From JANNVZ01 sp046153915 (lineage in GTDB: Bacteria > Bacteroidota > Bacteroidia > Flavobacteriales_D > Sanyastnellaceae): a DNA stretch of 6,711 bases. Below, in pieces: positions 6,280-6,711 of the stretch. The stretch spans positions 1-6,711 of the forward strand of contig JBJXFC010000254.1 in NCBI GenBank assembly GCA_046153915.1, written 5' to 3'. Under the pieces are notes generated by a model. That model did no database searches. It worked only from the letters and a program-made list of their open reading frames with translations, and was not told the DNA's origin. A program made the position numbers and the translations under genes. Within the stretch, counting starts at the first letter, position 1. Each line of letters begins with the position of its first letter.

Positions 6280-6306
6280 ATAAAATTCTTTCTTTTTGAG
6301 CGGCCG

Positions 6307-6336
6307 CGAAGATAGGGCCAGCGAGCGCCATTGAAA
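6307..6336 (-). promoter_or_regulatory. Candidate aspS promoter
   Basis: On the minus strand TTTC (6333-6336) is followed after 18 bases by TATCTTCG (6307-6314). That is one mismatch in each element of the Bacteroidota TTTG/TAnnTTTG consensus. Transcription would begin near 6300, about 20 nt before the aspS ATG. The sequence is moderately GC-rich here and the match could be fortuitous. Confidence 0.35.
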
Positions 6337-6419
6337 TCCGACTGCAACTTAAAATAAAGGGGAAATTAACAGGTTGATCCTGACGTTGAGGCGTAGATTC
6401 GCCCAACAACCACCACACT

Positions 6420-6711
6420 ATGAGTTCCATTACACAACAGGCGTTAAAGCTCCTTGTTGCCGTCTCCATGACAGAAAAAGACGCGCTGACAGAAAAGCTC
6501 ACCGGCCTAATCGAGCAATACCGCAATCACCCCGAAAAATCGGAAGAAATAGCCCGCCTTATCATGCAATTCCTGGAACAACAGGGCCACGATTTTATGC
6601 AGGAAGGCTGGTCGAAACAACCTGCCACACGCGAGGATATCTCGCTTATTCTGCTTGAATTACAGCTTCTGAAAAAGGAAGTTGCAGAACTTAAATCCAG
6701 GCTGAATCATG
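6420..6711 (+). CDS. Unrecognised small protein with coiled-coil-like segment, 5' part (runs off window)
   Basis: From the ATG at 6420 the frame is open to the window end, giving 97 residues without a stop. The family is not recognised. The protein starts without a signal peptide or membrane segment (MSSITQQALKLLVAV). It has mixed charged helices (about 17-60), then GWSKQPATRED at about 63-73, and a leucine-spaced helix from about 74 on (LILLELQLLKKEVAELKSRL) that looks like a coiled coil. It is probably a cytoplasmic helical oligomer. The internal ATG at 6468 is an alternative start. No Shine-Dalgarno sequence is visible; a weak promoter-like TAGATTCG at 6394-6401 lies 17 bases after a GTTG. 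It is divergent from aspS with a 140-bp gap. The overlapping plus-strand frame at 6374-6658 is rejected because its product is basic and compositionally odd. Confidence 0.6.
   Translation, partial: MSSITQQALKLLVAVSMTEKDALTEKLTGLIEQYRNHPEKSEEIARLIMQFLEQQGHDFMQEGWSKQPATREDISLILLELQLLKKEVAELKSRLNH

Noticed and set aside
6113..6526. 137-residue minus-strand ORF across the aspS 5' end and upstream region
   Set aside because: It overlaps aspS in another frame and covers the divergent promoter region; its product is low-information and Arg/Ser/Cys-rich.
6374..6658. 94-residue plus-strand ORF at the right edge
   Set aside because: Its product is very basic and unlike a folded protein; the overlapping frame from 6420 is more protein-like.

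Overview
The window looks like a chromosomal segment from a member of the Bacteroidota. The reasons are a candidate promoter of the phylum's type (TTTG, 19 bp, TATAATTG) ahead of the large secreted protein, a relaxed-lipobox lipoprotein, a secreted FG-GAP/Ig-like/dockerin-like protein of a style common in Flavobacteriales, and starts without clear Shine-Dalgarno sequences. An order-level placement (Flavobacteriales-like) is only a guess. No tRNA, rRNA, CRISPR array, transposase or integrase was seen.

Layout. Left edge, plus strand: the 3' half of pdxA (pyridoxal phosphate synthesis), cut by the window, then a small TPR lipoprotein gene of unknown role. Next comes a 453-bp non-coding region (1325-1777) full of structure. 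It holds a decayed second copy of the pdxA 3' end, a 7-bp-periodic repeat field, two copies of a ~109-bp imperfect tandem repeat with conserved hairpins, and a 10-bp-stem hairpin. Minus strand, converging on this region: an 884-residue exported calcium-loop (FG-GAP) protein with its own candidate promoter, and upstream of it aspS (aspartyl-tRNA synthetase). Right edge, plus strand and divergent from aspS: the start of an unrecognised small protein with a coiled-coil-like tail, cut by the window.

The genes do not form an obvious pathway. pdxA and aspS are housekeeping genes; the lipoprotein and the FG-GAP protein are envelope or exported proteins of accessory character. The most interesting part is the pdxA 3' flank. 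The stop codon of intact pdxA and that of the relic 889 bp downstream are both followed by heptanucleotide-periodic DNA in the same register, and the two copies differ by exactly five heptads. The lipoprotein gene lies between these duplicated flanks, so it may have arrived or been trapped by recombination there. The adjoining 109-bp repeat shows paired base changes in two hairpins, which suggests a structured RNA or DNA element.

All alignments and counts here were made by eye and by hand from the sequence; no database search was run.
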